Part shown: piece after piece, positions 1-8,734 of the stretch | How the letters are laid out: every line of letters begins with the position of its first letter | Position numbering within the stretch: position 1 is the first letter of the stretch | Origin: an uncultured Bacilli bacterium | GTDB lineage: Bacteria; Bacillota_I; Bacilli_A; RF39; UBA660 | Direction of reading: 5' to 3' | NCBI GenBank assembly: GCA_934149245.1 | Contig: CAKPER010000007.1 | Location: 1 to 52,773 of the forward strand | Length of the DNA: 52,773 nucleotides | Translations under genes and position numbers: made by a program | Notes under the pieces: model-generated | Databases searched by the model: none | Told to the model about the DNA's origin: nothing | The model's input: the letters and a program-made list of their open reading frames with translations, nothing else

Positions 1-200
1 ATACATCCTATTTTATCAAGTTCTGTAATAATAATATCTTCAACTATTCTTTCTAATTTTGTCCATAAATTTCCATAGCCATATATTCCACTCTCATATT
101 GATAAAGTTCTCCTAACTTCATTAAAATACTTTGTCCAGAATAATCCTTATCAATATCATTTAAATTTATTTTTTTTATATTTAAATTACTAAGTCTCAT
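1..200 (-). CDS. proS: probable prolyl-tRNA synthetase, N-terminal part (cut by window edge)
   Basis: Only the first 66 codons are in the window. The start is ATG at 200 with AAGGAG about 7 bases upstream. The protein begins MRLSN and contains SGIYGYG followed by a helix with K-E-I-E and a terminal DKIG, which matches the N-terminal class II core of ProRS, where the family has a SGIY...LPLG...KI..I...EM...G pattern. ProRS charges tRNA-Pro in the cytoplasm. The usual LPLG is replaced by YGNL here, so another class II synthetase is possible. A terminator separates it from sufU, and TTAGAAT with an upstream TG near 220 could be its own promoter. Confidence 0.5.
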   Translation of the reverse strand, partial: MRLSNLNIKKINLNDIDKDYSGQSILMKLGELYQYESGIYGYGNLWTKLERIVEDIIITELDKIGC

Positions 201-238
201 ATTCTCATCTCCTTACAACTAATTCTAACATACTTTTA

Positions 239-272
239 TAAAAAAATAATAGAAAACTTAAAAAAGTTCTAT
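239..272 (-). terminator. terminator of the suf operon
   Basis: On the minus strand an imperfect hairpin (ATAGAA..CTT / AAG..TTCTAT, with a two-base bulge) begins right at the sufU stop and is followed by a long T-rich tract. It closes the suf operon before proS. Confidence 0.6.
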
Positions 273-710
273 CTATAATACTTCTTTTTTATATTTTAAT
301 AATTCTTTATACACTCCATCCCAACTCAAAGTAGCACATTTAATACGGGATGGTTGTTTACTAATATCATCATATACAATAGCTTCCTCTATTAAATCTT
401 TATCATACTCTTCTTCTTTTATCATATTATTATAATTTTTAATTATCTCTATAGCTTCATCAATAGTTTTTCCCTTTAAAAGGCTTGCCATTATATTAGT
501 ACTACTAGTACTAATAACACAAGCCTCACCATCAAAAGAAATGTCTTCAATAACATTTCCTCTAAATTTAATATATAAATCTAAATTATCTATACATGTA
601 GCACTTCTTGTATTTGTTTTTTGATAATCAACATCTCCATCATGGCGGCATCTATTATTACAATTATTATAATTATCTAATATAATACTTCTCTTAATAT
701 TTTTATCCAT
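273..710 (-). CDS. sufU: SufU-type iron-sulfur / sulfur-transfer protein
   Basis: 145 residues, typical SufU length. All three family cysteines are present: C39 in SATCIDN (with the Asp two residues later), C63 in GEACVIS, and C124 in RIKCATLSW. In Bacillota SufU is a zinc-dependent sulfurtransferase that takes persulfide from SufS. The gene lies 28 bases downstream of sufS on the same strand and is the last gene of the operon. The ribosome binding site (AGAAGTG) is weaker than its neighbours'. The family assignment is secure. Whether it acts as carrier or scaffold cannot be read from the sequence. Confidence 0.92.
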   Translation of the reverse strand: MDKNIKRSIILDNYNNCNNRCRHDGDVDYQKTNTRSATCIDNLDLYIKFRGNVIEDISFDGEACVISTSSTNIMASLLKGKTIDEAIEIIKNYNNMIKEEEYDKDLIEEAIVYDDISKQPSRIKCATLSWDGVYKELLKYKKEVL

Positions 711-738
711 TCTCTAACACTTCTTTCAAACAATAATT

Positions 739-1935
739 CTATATTATTTCATCATAAATATTATCTACTTTCTTAATAACTTCAATAAATTTATCTACTT
801 CTTCTTTAGTATTATAAAAAGCTAAACTAATTCTACAAGTATTATTCACATTAAAAACATTATTAAGAATTTTAGCACAATGATTTCCTGCTCTAACACA
901 AATATTATATTTATCTAAATATATTGCTACATCTTGAGAAAATACTTTTTCTACATTAAAAGCTACTATACTACCTACATTATTTTTATTATAAATTAAA
1001 ACATTATCAATATCAGAAAGCTTATTAACTAAATACTCTTTTAATTTATGTTCATGTGTCAAAATCTTATTAATTCCAATAGAATTAATATAATCAATAG
1101 CTGCTCCCATTCCTATTACACCAGCAATATTTTGTGTGCCTGCCTCAAATTTTATAGGAACTTCTCTTAATTCCATATAACCATCATTAGTAAACATTGC
1201 ATTCATATCTCCACCATAGCTAATAGGTTGCATCTTCTCTAGTAATTCAAATTTACCATATAAAAAACCAACTCCAGTAGGTCCATACATTTTATGAGCA
1301 CTACAAGCTAGAAAATCTATATCATCAACTTGAACATCAGTCTTTATATGACTTATACTTTGAGCTCCATCAACAACTACTAATATATCTTTGCTGTGAG
1401 CTAGCTCGCATATTTGCCTAATAGGTCTTATATCTCCAACAACATTAGTTATATATGCCAGTGAAATAACTCTGGTTTTATCACTAATAGCCTTTTTAAC
1501 ATTCTCTATAGTAACCTCATTATCTTCATTAAGTTTTATATATTTAACTTTTATTCCAATCGTTTTTTCTAGATAAAACCAAGGCAATATATTACTCGCG
1601 TGTTCGCTTTCAGTAAGTAATACTTCATCATCCTTCTTTAAATATTTTCCAAAATAACCAAATACAACTCTATTTAAAGAATCTGTAGCGCCACTTGTAA
1701 ACACTATCTCACTTCTATCACTAGCATTTATAAATTTTTTTATCTTGTCTCTAACGCCTTCATAGGCATCATCAACTTTTAAACTATTTTTATAGTCTCC
1801 TCTATGAGCATTAGCACAATAATTACTATAATAATCAACAATACTATCTATAACAGGCTTAGGTTTTAATGTAGTAGCCCCATTATCAAAATATATTAAA
1901 CCATTATCAAGCATTGGAATATCTTCTCTATTCAT
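739..1935 (-). CDS. sufS: cysteine desulfurase SufS
   Basis: 398 residues, a full-length group II cysteine desulfurase. The PLP-binding lysine is K215 in CSAHKMYGPTG, and the catalytic cysteine is C353 in RAGNHCAK (family form RAGHHCA). It removes sulfur from L-cysteine as a persulfide for Fe-S assembly and normally hands it to SufU, whose gene follows 28 bases downstream. The ATG start is preceded by GGGAGGTG at good spacing. It sits 18 bases after the SufB/D-family gene. Confidence 0.96.
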   Translation of the reverse strand: MNREDIPMLDNGLIYFDNGATTLKPKPVIDSIVDYYSNYCANAHRGDYKNSLKVDDAYEGVRDKIKKFINASDRSEIVFTSGATDSLNRVVFGYFGKYLKKDDEVLLTESEHASNILPWFYLEKTIGIKVKYIKLNEDNEVTIENVKKAISDKTRVISLAYITNVVGDIRPIRQICELAHSKDILVVVDGAQSISHIKTDVQVDDIDFLACSAHKMYGPTGVGFLYGKFELLEKMQPISYGGDMNAMFTNDGYMELREVPIKFEAGTQNIAGVIGMGAAIDYINSIGINKILTHEHKLKEYLVNKLSDIDNVLIYNKNNVGSIVAFNVEKVFSQDVAIYLDKYNICVRAGNHCAKILNNVFNVNNTCRISLAFYNTKEEVDKFIEVIKKVDNIYDEII

Positions 1936-1953
1936 AAATTACACCTCCCTTAT

Positions 1954-2718
1954 TTAAAAGTGATACGTATCATCTATTACTTTAAGAATTCTCTCTCTTT
2001 CCTCATCATCAATTACCAAATCAGCAAAAATAATTCCTTTAATCATCAATTTAATAGCCTCATCTTCTCTGATTCCTCTACTCATCATATAAAATAAATC
2101 TTCATCATTAAATCTACCAATAACTGATCCATGTCTAGCCTCTACATCATCTTCATTAATAAGCATATTAGGACATATCTCAGCTGAAACATCTCCCATA
2201 CACATAATTTTTGTATCCTGATTCATACGACAGCCAGAATTTCCTTTATCAAGAATACTATCTATTAAAAATTCTATCTTACTACCATCACTACCAACAC
2301 ACTTATTATATACATCACTACTAACAAAACAATTATTATGATATATTTTCATATTATAATTATAACTTCCTTGACATACACTAGAAAAATTATAACTAAC
2401 CTTAGCTCCCTTACCGTCTAAATAAATAGCTTCATCTCTATCTGAACTCTTATTACTGTCAAATCTAAATAATAATAAATTACTATTTTCTCCCAACTTA
2501 TATGTAATATGCTCTTCTAATTCATTAAAAGCACTATAAACAAACAGCTTTATACATACACAATCTAGAATTTCTATGGCTAGACTAACATTATCACTAT
2601 TAAGTATCTCTAACTTATACTCTCCATTTTTTCTAAATACAAGCTTATTTTCTTTAAAACTAATACCATCAATTTTTGTAGTTAATAATTTATTACTATC
2701 TATTATTATTTTATTCAT
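1954..2718 (-). CDS. sufD: short SufB/SufD-family Fe-S assembly protein
   Basis: About 254 residues. The C-terminal half carries the SufB/SufD signature: a DDVEARHGSVIG segment followed by LFYMMSRGI and an amphipathic helix. These proteins form a beta-helix dimer that sits on SufC. It is clearly shorter than usual SufD (about 400-430) or SufB (about 470), mainly at the N-terminus. The start chosen is the ATG at 2718, which overlaps the sufC stop by 8 bases (ATGAATAA) with AGGA upstream. ATGs at 2724 and 2727 are possible. No second SufB/D gene lies in the operon, so this one may act alone as a homodimer. Calling it SufD rather than SufB is a judgement. Confidence 0.8.
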   Translation of the reverse strand: MNKIIIDSNKLLTTKIDGISFKENKLVFRKNGEYKLEILNSDNVSLAIEILDCVCIKLFVYSAFNELEEHITYKLGENSNLLLFRFDSNKSSDRDEAIYLDGKGAKVSYNFSSVCQGSYNYNMKIYHNNCFVSSDVYNKCVGSDGSKIEFLIDSILDKGNSGCRMNQDTKIMCMGDVSAEICPNMLINEDDVEARHGSVIGRFNDEDLFYMMSRGIREDEAIKLMIKGIIFADLVIDDEERERILKVIDDTYHF

Positions 2719-3481
2719 CCTCATCATTCCTGCCAACACTATTATTACTACTATATTTAGAATAACCATTTTTTTCTATATCTTTAACCAAATTATAATC
2801 TCCAGTCTTAACTATTTTCTTATCTCCAACTATATGTACATAATCTGGTTTTATATATTCTAATACTTTTGCATAATGAGTTATTATTATAAATGATGTA
2901 TCTTTATATTCTTCTCTATATTTTTCTAAGTTTTCACAAACAATCCTAATACTATCAACATCTAATCCACTATCAACCTCATCTAATATTATAAGTGATG
3001 GTTTTAATAGTTTTATCTGTAGCACTTCATTTTTCTTCTTCTCACCACCACTAAAGCCAACATTTAAGCTTCTATGGATAAGTTCTCTATTCATATCCAA
3101 CTCTTGAACACCTTTTTCACAAGATTTTATAAAATCATAAAGTCCTATCTTCTCTTGAGCTCTTTGACTCATAGCCGTTCTTAAGAAATCTTGATTGCTA
3201 ACGCCCTCTATCTCTTGGGGATATTGCATGGCTAAAAAGATACCAGCCCTGCTTCTCTCATCAACACGTAAACTTAAAATACTCTTACCATCTAGTAAGA
3301 TATCTCCATCGATTACTTTATATCGTTCATCCCCCATTATAACTCTAGACAAAGTACTTTTACCAACACCATTAGGTCCCATAACCGCATGGACTTCGCC
3401 ATCACCGATACTTAAATTAAATTTATCTAAAATAATTTTCTTATCTACTTCTACACATAAATTTTTAATTTCTAATTTCAC
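2711..3481 (-). CDS. sufC: SufC ATPase of the Fe-S assembly complex
   Basis: 256 residues. It has Walker A GPNGVGKST at 35-43, a signature FSGGEKKKNE (the SufC form of LSGGQ), and Walker B LIILDEVDSGLD. SufC is a soluble ABC-type ATPase that drives conformational change in the SufB/SufD partner. The start is taken as GTG at 3481 because AGGTGA lies five bases upstream. A GTG at 3490 overlaps that site and is less likely. It is the first gene of the operon and overlaps the next gene by 8 bases. Confidence 0.95.
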   Translation of the reverse strand: MKLEIKNLCVEVDKKIILDKFNLSIGDGEVHAVMGPNGVGKSTLSRVIMGDERYKVIDGDILLDGKSILSLRVDERSRAGIFLAMQYPQEIEGVSNQDFLRTAMSQRAQEKIGLYDFIKSCEKGVQELDMNRELIHRSLNVGFSGGEKKKNEVLQIKLLKPSLIILDEVDSGLDVDSIRIVCENLEKYREEYKDTSFIIITHYAKVLEYIKPDYVHIVGDKKIVKTGDYNLVKDIEKNGYSKYSSNNSVGRNDEDE

Positions 3482-3503
3482 AATAATCACCTCAGGTAAT
3501 AAT

Positions 3504-3513
3504 ATTATAACAC
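3504..3513 (-). promoter_or_regulatory. extended -10 promoter for the suf operon
   Basis: Minus strand TGTTATAAT, an extended -10 (TGn before TATAAT), lies about 22 bases before the sufC GTG start. No good -35 is seen at 17 bases. It is inferred to be the operon promoter because the divergent gene starts just beyond. Confidence 0.55.
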
Positions 3514-3579
3514 TTATCTATAAGATTTTAAAGAATTATCTAAACTTAAAAAACATATATTTTACTAGGAGTGTTGTAT

Positions 3580-4122
3580 ATGTTAAAAAAAATAAAATTA
3601 ATTGCCATCATAAATATCTTTATTCTATCCTTTATATCTCACTATATCTATGATTTATTCCCCTCTATTTTAATATCTTTCTTTTTTCCTGTAAACGAAA
3701 GTATAGCAGAACACATGAAAATTATTTATACATCTACCTTAGTATATGGACTATTTGACTATTTATTATTAAAATATAACAACATAAAATTTCAAAATTT
3801 TCGTCTAAACCTTTTCCTAACAAGTACTCTTTCAATAGTAATATTTTTAATTATTTACCTTCCAATATACACATTCTTTGGTGAACACTTAATAATAACC
3901 CTAATTATTCTACTCTTAACTTATGTTATATCACAATATATTTCCTATGTTATACTAACACAAAAAAATTACAATCATCTAAACGATATAGCTGTAATTT
4001 TTATAATCTTAACCTATATAACTTTTATTATTTTTACCTATAATCCTCCTAGAAATCCTCTATTTTTTGATACACTAAACAAAGGATACGGTATTATAAA
4101 CTTCTATACTTTAAATAATTAA
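3580..4122 (+). CDS. small polytopic membrane protein (DUF6512-like)
   Basis: 180 residues with five or six hydrophobic helices. An N-terminal FFPVNESIAEHMK motif after the first helix resembles the FFPVNESIWEH-type motif I associate with DUF6512 membrane proteins of Bacillota. No catalytic function is known. The start is ATG at 3580 with AGGAG eight bases upstream. An earlier in-frame GTG overlaps that site. The gene stands alone, divergent from suf and convergent with the sortase gene. Confidence 0.6.
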   Translation: MLKKIKLIAIINIFILSFISHYIYDLFPSILISFFFPVNESIAEHMKIIYTSTLVYGLFDYLLLKYNNIKFQNFRLNLFLTSTLSIVIFLIIYLPIYTFFGEHLIITLIILLLTYVISQYISYVILTQKNYNHLNDIAVIFIILTYITFIIFTYNPPRNPLFFDTLNKGYGIINFYTLNN

Positions 4123-4853
4123 TGTACTAACTTTGCTATTACTAATAAATATTTTTTCGCATAAGCTTTATAATTAGGATTATTACTACATGTTTGCATA
4201 ATAAGAATTTTATCTTCACTAGACACCTCAACTTTTGTATCATAAAGCGATTTACTCTTTAATTTTTCTAAGTGTTCATACCATCCTTTTTTGCTATCAA
4301 AATTAAGATTAACATAAGTAAAATCACTAGTTTCTACATAAACAGAAAATATCTCATATCTATATAGAGAATTTTCTGTTTTTAAATCTATATATTTATG
4401 ATTATTATAATAATTTACATCATAATAGTTCTCTAAATTACCAAATGGTGTTTTAATAAAAGAAGAATTATGACCAAATAATAATAATTTATCGCTACTA
4501 TCTAAATCAATTCTATAATCAGCAAATATACTCCCATGTTTATAATAATTTTTATGGTAGTCATGACTTAAATAAAATTCATTATCACTACTTTGGGCAA
4601 TTGGATAATGAAATTCATCTTCGCCTTCAATAGAAATTACGCCCTTTATATCAGAATTGTTATATTCATTCTTTAGTGATGTAACTTCTGTATCTACTGG
4701 TGTGGTATCTTCTTCAGTAATCTCTGCAAGCTCCTTAGAAGAGACTTTCTCATTTTTAACTAAAGCTCTATCTTTATACAAAAAATAAGAATACAAAGAC
4801 AAACACACTAAAAACCAACTTAAACAAATTAAAACTATTTTTTTTAAATTCAT
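4119..4853 (-). CDS. srtB: class B-type sortase
   Basis: 244 residues. An N-terminal membrane anchor (residues about 5-25) is followed by a linker and a sortase domain. The catalytic His is H128 in LLFGHNSS and the catalytic Cys is C222 in IMQTCSNN. Sortases attach LPxTG/NPxTN-type proteins to the cell wall outside the membrane. In class B enzymes a conserved Arg opens the last strand (R-x-V-V-x-x-K-L). Here that place reads Y-L-L-V-I-A-K-L with KK before it, so the usual Arg is absent. The start is the ATG at 4853 (GGTGA five bases upstream), not the GTG at 4868. No sortase substrate is visible nearby apart from the adhesin debris at 12.5-13 kb. Confidence 0.85.
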   Translation of the reverse strand: MNLKKIVLICLSWFLVCLSLYSYFLYKDRALVKNEKVSSKELAEITEEDTTPVDTEVTSLKNEYNNSDIKGVISIEGEDEFHYPIAQSSDNEFYLSHDYHKNYYKHGSIFADYRIDLDSSDKLLLFGHNSSFIKTPFGNLENYYDVNYYNNHKYIDLKTENSLYRYEIFSVYVETSDFTYVNLNFDSKKGWYEHLEKLKSKSLYDTKVEVSSEDKILIMQTCSNNPNYKAYAKKYLLVIAKLVH

Positions 4854-4993
4854 CCTAATCACCCCCACCCCAATTGATTATTTATCTTAACTGAAAAAGC
4901 GATAGCTGTCAACTATCAACTTACTCTTAACAAATATAAATTTTTCCATAATATAATATTATTTTCTGCTAAAAAGCACCCTAATTCAGCACT

Positions 4994-5368
4994 TTAAATA
5001 ATATTTCTACCTATTCCAAAAAGTAATACAACTATTAAAAGTAGCACAAAATATCTATTAGGAATTTTACATATAATCTTATCCTTACTATCTGTAATAT
5101 ACAAATATGCTCTATATAATACATAAAGAACAATAAAGGGCCACAAAATAAAAACTAATTGATTATAGCAAAATGCTTGGTAAAACTTTCCTTCTATTAA
5201 TGAAAATAAACATCTTGTAATACCACAGCCAGGACACAATAGTCCTGTTAATTTATGAAATATACATGGTATTCCAATTTTATATTTTCTATATAAAAAG
5301 TAATATCCATAAAATATTAAAATAACTATTAATATTCTGAACATTACCTTAAAAAATCTTTTTTTCAT
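4994..5368 (-). CDS. DUF2752 membrane protein
   Basis: 124 residues with three hydrophobic segments and the DUF2752 hallmark LCPGCGITRC around residues 44-53, usually CPGCGxTR. The family's function is unknown. The ATG lies 1 base after the stop of the zinc-ribbon gene (TAA-A-ATG), with no separate ribosome binding site, so its translation is probably coupled to that gene. Confidence 0.85.
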   Translation of the reverse strand: MKKRFFKVMFRILIVILIFYGYYFLYRKYKIGIPCIFHKLTGLLCPGCGITRCLFSLIEGKFYQAFCYNQLVFILWPFIVLYVLYRAYLYITDSKDKIICKIPNRYFVLLLIVVLLFGIGRNII

Positions 5369-5369
5369 T

Positions 5370-5852
5370 TTAAGAAAACTTATTTAAATCACTTTGCATT
5401 AAACAATAATTAACAATTCCTAATCCAACTAAAGATACTATTAAATATATTAATGAATTATCTGAAATAATAACATTATTTTTAGTACCTGCTCTATATA
5501 GTTTTTGTCCCATCTTATAATTCCAATATATTCCATAAATTCCACACGTAATAATTGTTAATATTACTGCTAAAATACCTGAAGTATCGTTTGTCTCATC
5601 ACTTACTAAATTAGCATCATCATTTATAGAAGCCATCCAAAACAAGCCATATATTCCACATGTAACAAGAGATAATATAACTGCTATAGCAACATTTCTA
5701 TTAGTAACTTTAGTATGTCCATTATAAACATTATTTATAATAGTAGTATTAACTGTTGTATTACCACTTTCTCCAACTGAACTACCACAAGTACCACAAA
5801 ATACAGCGTCATCTTCTAATTTAGCACCACATTTACCACAAAATTTACTCAA
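5370..5852 (-). CDS. zinc-ribbon membrane protein with DUF4234-type domains
   Basis: 160 residues. The N-terminal zinc ribbon has two CxxC pairs (FCGKCG at 4-9 and FCGTCG at 18-23). A short linker leads to membrane helices containing the repeated VTCGIYGLFW and ITCGIYGIYW motifs of DUF4234-like proteins. Function unknown. The start is TTG at 5852 with AGGAG nine bases upstream. It is co-transcribed with the DUF2752 gene from a promoter at 5881-5909 that carries an inverted repeat over its -10. Confidence 0.8.
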   Translation of the reverse strand: MSKFCGKCGAKLEDDAVFCGTCGSSVGESGNTTVNTTIINNVYNGHTKVTNRNVAIAVILSLVTCGIYGLFWMASINDDANLVSDETNDTSGILAVILTIITCGIYGIYWNYKMGQKLYRAGTKNNVIISDNSLIYLIVSLVGLGIVNYCLMQSDLNKFS

Positions 5853-5874
5853 ATTTATTCACTCCTCTCCTAAC

Positions 5875-5899
5875 ACTATAAGTATACTAAACTTATAGT
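5875..5899. promoter_or_regulatory. inverted repeat over the zinc-ribbon gene promoter
   Basis: ACTATAAG (5875-5882) and CTTATAGT (5892-5899) form a perfect 8-bp inverted repeat with a 9-base centre. It covers the -10 element (TATACT, 5881-5886) of the minus-strand promoter, as an operator would. The binding protein is unknown. Confidence 0.45.
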
Positions 5900-5909
5900 A
5901 AATTTACAA
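5881..5909 (-). promoter_or_regulatory. promoter of the zinc-ribbon / DUF2752 operon
   Basis: Minus strand -35 TTGTAA (5904-5909), 17-base spacer, -10 TATACT (5881-5886). It lies 29 bases before the TTG start. Confidence 0.6.
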
Positions 5910-5923
5910 TACAAAATTTATTA

Positions 5924-5952
5924 TTTACAAAAAAATATCCATTTGCTATAAT
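5924..5952 (+). promoter_or_regulatory. promoter of the LemA-like gene
   Basis: TTTACA (5924-5929), 17-base spacer, TATAAT (5947-5952) preceded by TGC, so the -10 is also extended. It lies 23 bases before the ATG at 5976. Confidence 0.75.
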
Positions 5953-5975
5953 TATAAATAGGAAGTGATAAAAAA

Positions 5976-6536
5976 ATGGATGCCTTAATGCTACTAATTT
6001 TATGTATAATAATAATAATTTGTTTACTATCTGGAATATATATCTATCTTTACAATAGAATTCAAGATTTTGTTGTAAAGATAAACGAAGTAGAATCAAT
6101 AATAGATAATAATCTTCGAAATAAATATGACAACATAAATAAGTGTGTAAGTATTATCAATAGTGATGAGAGTATAAAAAAAGATGATGATAAAAAAGTA
6201 TTTGAAAGTATTGTTAAATTAAGAAATAGAAAAATATCTAATTTTGATCTTGATAGAAAATTAATAGATGCTAATAATCAATTTTATAGTCTAAAACAAA
6301 AATATCCTTCATTAAATCAAAGTGAAGAAATTAAAACTCTTAGTAAAAAAATTGAAGATTGTGATGAAAAACTTGATGTTAATAGAGACTATTATAATAC
6401 TAATATTTCTGAATATAATAAATTAATAAAATTATTTCCTACTAATATTGTTGCAAAGCTTTGTAAATATGAAGAAAAACTTTATTTTGATCGTAAAGAT
6501 ATGTCTGATGATGATTTTAATGATTTTAAATTTTAA
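5976..6536 (+). CDS. LemA-like membrane-anchored coiled-coil protein
   Basis: 186 residues. One N-terminal membrane helix (about 4-25) is followed by a YNRIQDFVVKINEVES segment and long helices. This is the LemA plan: a short outer N-terminus, one helix and a cytoplasmic antiparallel helical bundle. The Y-N-x-L-V-x-x-x-N-x-V core of LemA is recognisable in degenerate form. Function is unknown in bacteria. The start is ATG with GGAAGTGAT upstream and a near-consensus promoter. A bidirectional terminator follows the stop directly. Confidence 0.65.
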   Translation: MDALMLLILCIIIIICLLSGIYIYLYNRIQDFVVKINEVESIIDNNLRNKYDNINKCVSIINSDESIKKDDDKKVFESIVKLRNRKISNFDLDRKLIDANNQFYSLKQKYPSLNQSEEIKTLSKKIEDCDEKLDVNRDYYNTNISEYNKLIKLFPTNIVAKLCKYEEKLYFDRKDMSDDDFNDFKF

Positions 6537-6565
6537 AAGAAGACTAAAACCAAAGTCTTCTTTTT
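6537..6565. terminator. bidirectional terminator between the LemA-like gene and pbpB
   Basis: A 9-bp perfect stem (AAGAAGACT / AGTCTTCTT) with an 8-base loop starts right after the LemA-like stop and runs into TTTTT. The reverse strand also has T-rich flanks, so it can end the convergent pbpB transcript. Confidence 0.85.
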
Positions 6566-8711
6566 ATTTATTCATTTTAATTAATACTTCTTCGCCATCC
6601 TTTACAACTTCTCCTTCTTTAACACTCTGTTCTTCTACATATCCATTTCCTTCTACTTTATAATTTACCCCCATCAATTTCAAGATGTTAGTTGCATCTT
6701 TATAAGATAATCCAACAAGATTTGGCATTTTTTTATCATAAGTATCCGTAAGTAAAGCAACAACACTACCATTATACAACTTACTACCATTACTTGGATA
6801 TTGTTTAATAATCTTCTTACCACTACCCAAAACATATAATTTCATACCACTCTTACTTATATCACTACTTATATCTTGAACATTTTTATTAATATAATTA
6901 GTAATTTTATAAGTTTTTGTTTTTACAGTATTAGTTACAATATTCAAATATTTACTAACATTTACTACTACATCTTTTACAGCAGGTGCTAAATAATTAG
7001 TTGTATCTTTAGGTTTCTTTATAGCTGTATACACTATTATTTCTGGATTATCTTTAGGGTACAATCCTGCAAAAGAATAAACATAATCTGATGCTCCTTT
7101 CATATAAGTTCCTGTTTTAGAATCATATATTTGAGCTGTACCAGTCTTACCAATTATTGGATAATCAGCCATATAATAAGCACTTCCTGTACATTTTGTA
7201 GAATCTTCACATACAACACTAGACATTAAATCTTTTATTTTATCTACTGTATTAGCACTTGCAACAGTATCTATAACCTCAGAAGTAGCTTCATAATCTA
7301 CCTCACTAGTATTAGAGTTAACTATTTTCTTAACAATATATGGTTTCAACATTTTACCATTATTACCAACACTAGTTAATGCTTGAACCATCTGAATAGG
7401 AGTTACTGTAATTCCCTGACCAAAAGAAGCACTAGCTGCATCTATATCATAATTAAATTTTATACTACCATTTTGCTCACGATTAAAAGTAAAATCAGTT
7501 GTTTTTCCAAAGCCATATTTAGAGTAACACTCACTAAGCTGTTTTTTAGTAATTATTTTATTATCAAGCAACTTAGCTGCTCCAACATTAGAAGATAAAG
7601 CAAAACCTGTATCAAAACTAATACTTCCCCAACCTGCTCTATTCCAGTCATGAATAACCGTTTCTGTTCCATCACTTGCAACAAACTTTATTGAACCAGA
7701 ATCAAAAGTATCTGTTCCTACATACTTACCATTATTAACTGCACACATATAACTAAATATTTTCATTGTACTTCCTGGCTCATAAGTATAACCAGTAAGA
7801 GGATTAATATAACTACTCATATCTCTTTTATTTGGATCAAATGAAGGGGATGTTGAATAAGCAAGTATTGCTCCTGTCTTAGCATTAGCAACAATAATCA
7901 TAGCCCATTCTGCTTTACTATCTTCTTCCATTTTCTTAACAGCATTTTCTGTAAATAATTCTATATTATCATCAATAGTTAAATAAATATCATCCCCATC
8001 AACAGCATCTTTTTTAAATTCTCGTCCATTAGCTATCTTATAACCATATCTATCTTTCTCGTAAGTAACATAGCCACTCTCACCCTTTAGAGTATCATCA
8101 AAATACTCTTCTATTCCAAGTTGCCCTTTCTTCCAAACATTTCCTTCTTTATCCTCATTGCTTACAGTATATCCTACTGTATATGATGCAAAATTACCAT
8201 TAGGATAATATCTCTTCGTACTAGTAGTAAAACCAATTCCAGGTAAATTTAATTTTTTTATTTCTTCCATTTGTAACTGAGATAAGTTTCTACTTCCTGG
8301 ACCTAATTCAACTTGATAAACTTTTTTACTAAGAAGTGTTTTAAGAACAGCAACATCCATTTTTATATAAGGTGCTAACTTCTCAGCTGTAGCATTCACA
8401 TCTACAACATGAAGAGGTTTTTTACTATTCTCACTCCTACTAGAATCTAAATAAGCAACAACATTATAACTAACAACATCCTCTGCTAAAACATTACCAT
8501 TATCATCTTTAATACTACCTCTTTTAGGCAACAACTTTTCTTCCTCAGTATTTCTCTTCTTTACAAAAGAAGTAATAGTATCATCACCAACTTTATAATC
8601 TACAATACATAAATAGCCAAGTCTAAAGATAAAATATCCAAATAAACATATAACAGCTATAATAAATAAATAATTAGTTCTAATTTTTTTGGTATTAATC
8701 TTCCTAGCCAT
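6564..8711 (-). CDS. pbpB: division penicillin-binding protein 2B/FtsI with PASTA domains
   Basis: 715 residues. Membrane anchor at about 15-38, a dimerisation domain, then a transpeptidase domain with SxxK at S314-K317 (PGSTMKIF), SxN at 373-375 (SSN) and KTG at 522-524. Two C-terminal PASTA repeats follow; the second starts at KMPNLVGLSYKDA. It cross-links septal peptidoglycan outside the membrane as a class B monofunctional enzyme. The ATG at 8711 is chosen because GAGGTGG lies five bases upstream; a GTG at 8720 falls inside that site. It is the third gene after rsmH and the ftsL-like gene and also has its own promoter at 8735-8763. No mraY, mur or ftsQAZ genes follow; the unit stops at a terminator. 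Confidence 0.95.
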   Translation of the reverse strand: MARKINTKKIRTNYLFIIAVICLFGYFIFRLGYLCIVDYKVGDDTITSFVKKRNTEEEKLLPKRGSIKDDNGNVLAEDVVSYNVVAYLDSSRSENSKKPLHVVDVNATAEKLAPYIKMDVAVLKTLLSKKVYQVELGPGSRNLSQLQMEEIKKLNLPGIGFTTSTKRYYPNGNFASYTVGYTVSNEDKEGNVWKKGQLGIEEYFDDTLKGESGYVTYEKDRYGYKIANGREFKKDAVDGDDIYLTIDDNIELFTENAVKKMEEDSKAEWAMIIVANAKTGAILAYSTSPSFDPNKRDMSSYINPLTGYTYEPGSTMKIFSYMCAVNNGKYVGTDTFDSGSIKFVASDGTETVIHDWNRAGWGSISFDTGFALSSNVGAAKLLDNKIITKKQLSECYSKYGFGKTTDFTFNREQNGSIKFNYDIDAASASFGQGITVTPIQMVQALTSVGNNGKMLKPYIVKKIVNSNTSEVDYEATSEVIDTVASANTVDKIKDLMSSVVCEDSTKCTGSAYYMADYPIIGKTGTAQIYDSKTGTYMKGASDYVYSFAGLYPKDNPEIIVYTAIKKPKDTTNYLAPAVKDVVVNVSKYLNIVTNTVKTKTYKITNYINKNVQDISSDISKSGMKLYVLGSGKKIIKQYPSNGSKLYNGSVVALLTDTYDKKMPNLVGLSYKDATNILKLMGVNYKVEGNGYVEEQSVKEGEVVKDGEEVLIKMNK

Positions 8712-8734
8712 ATATTCCACCTCATTATAAAATA

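Noticed and set aside
3195..3653. Plus-strand open frame over sufC
   Set aside because: Antisense to the conserved sufC gene and without a ribosome binding site.
5893..6099. Minus-strand open frame opposite the LemA-like gene
   Set aside because: It is antisense to a gene with a strong promoter and ribosome binding site and has neither itself.
6448..6663. Plus-strand frame across the 6.5-kb terminator
   Set aside because: It overlaps the LemA-like gene in another frame and crosses a strong terminator; no start signal.
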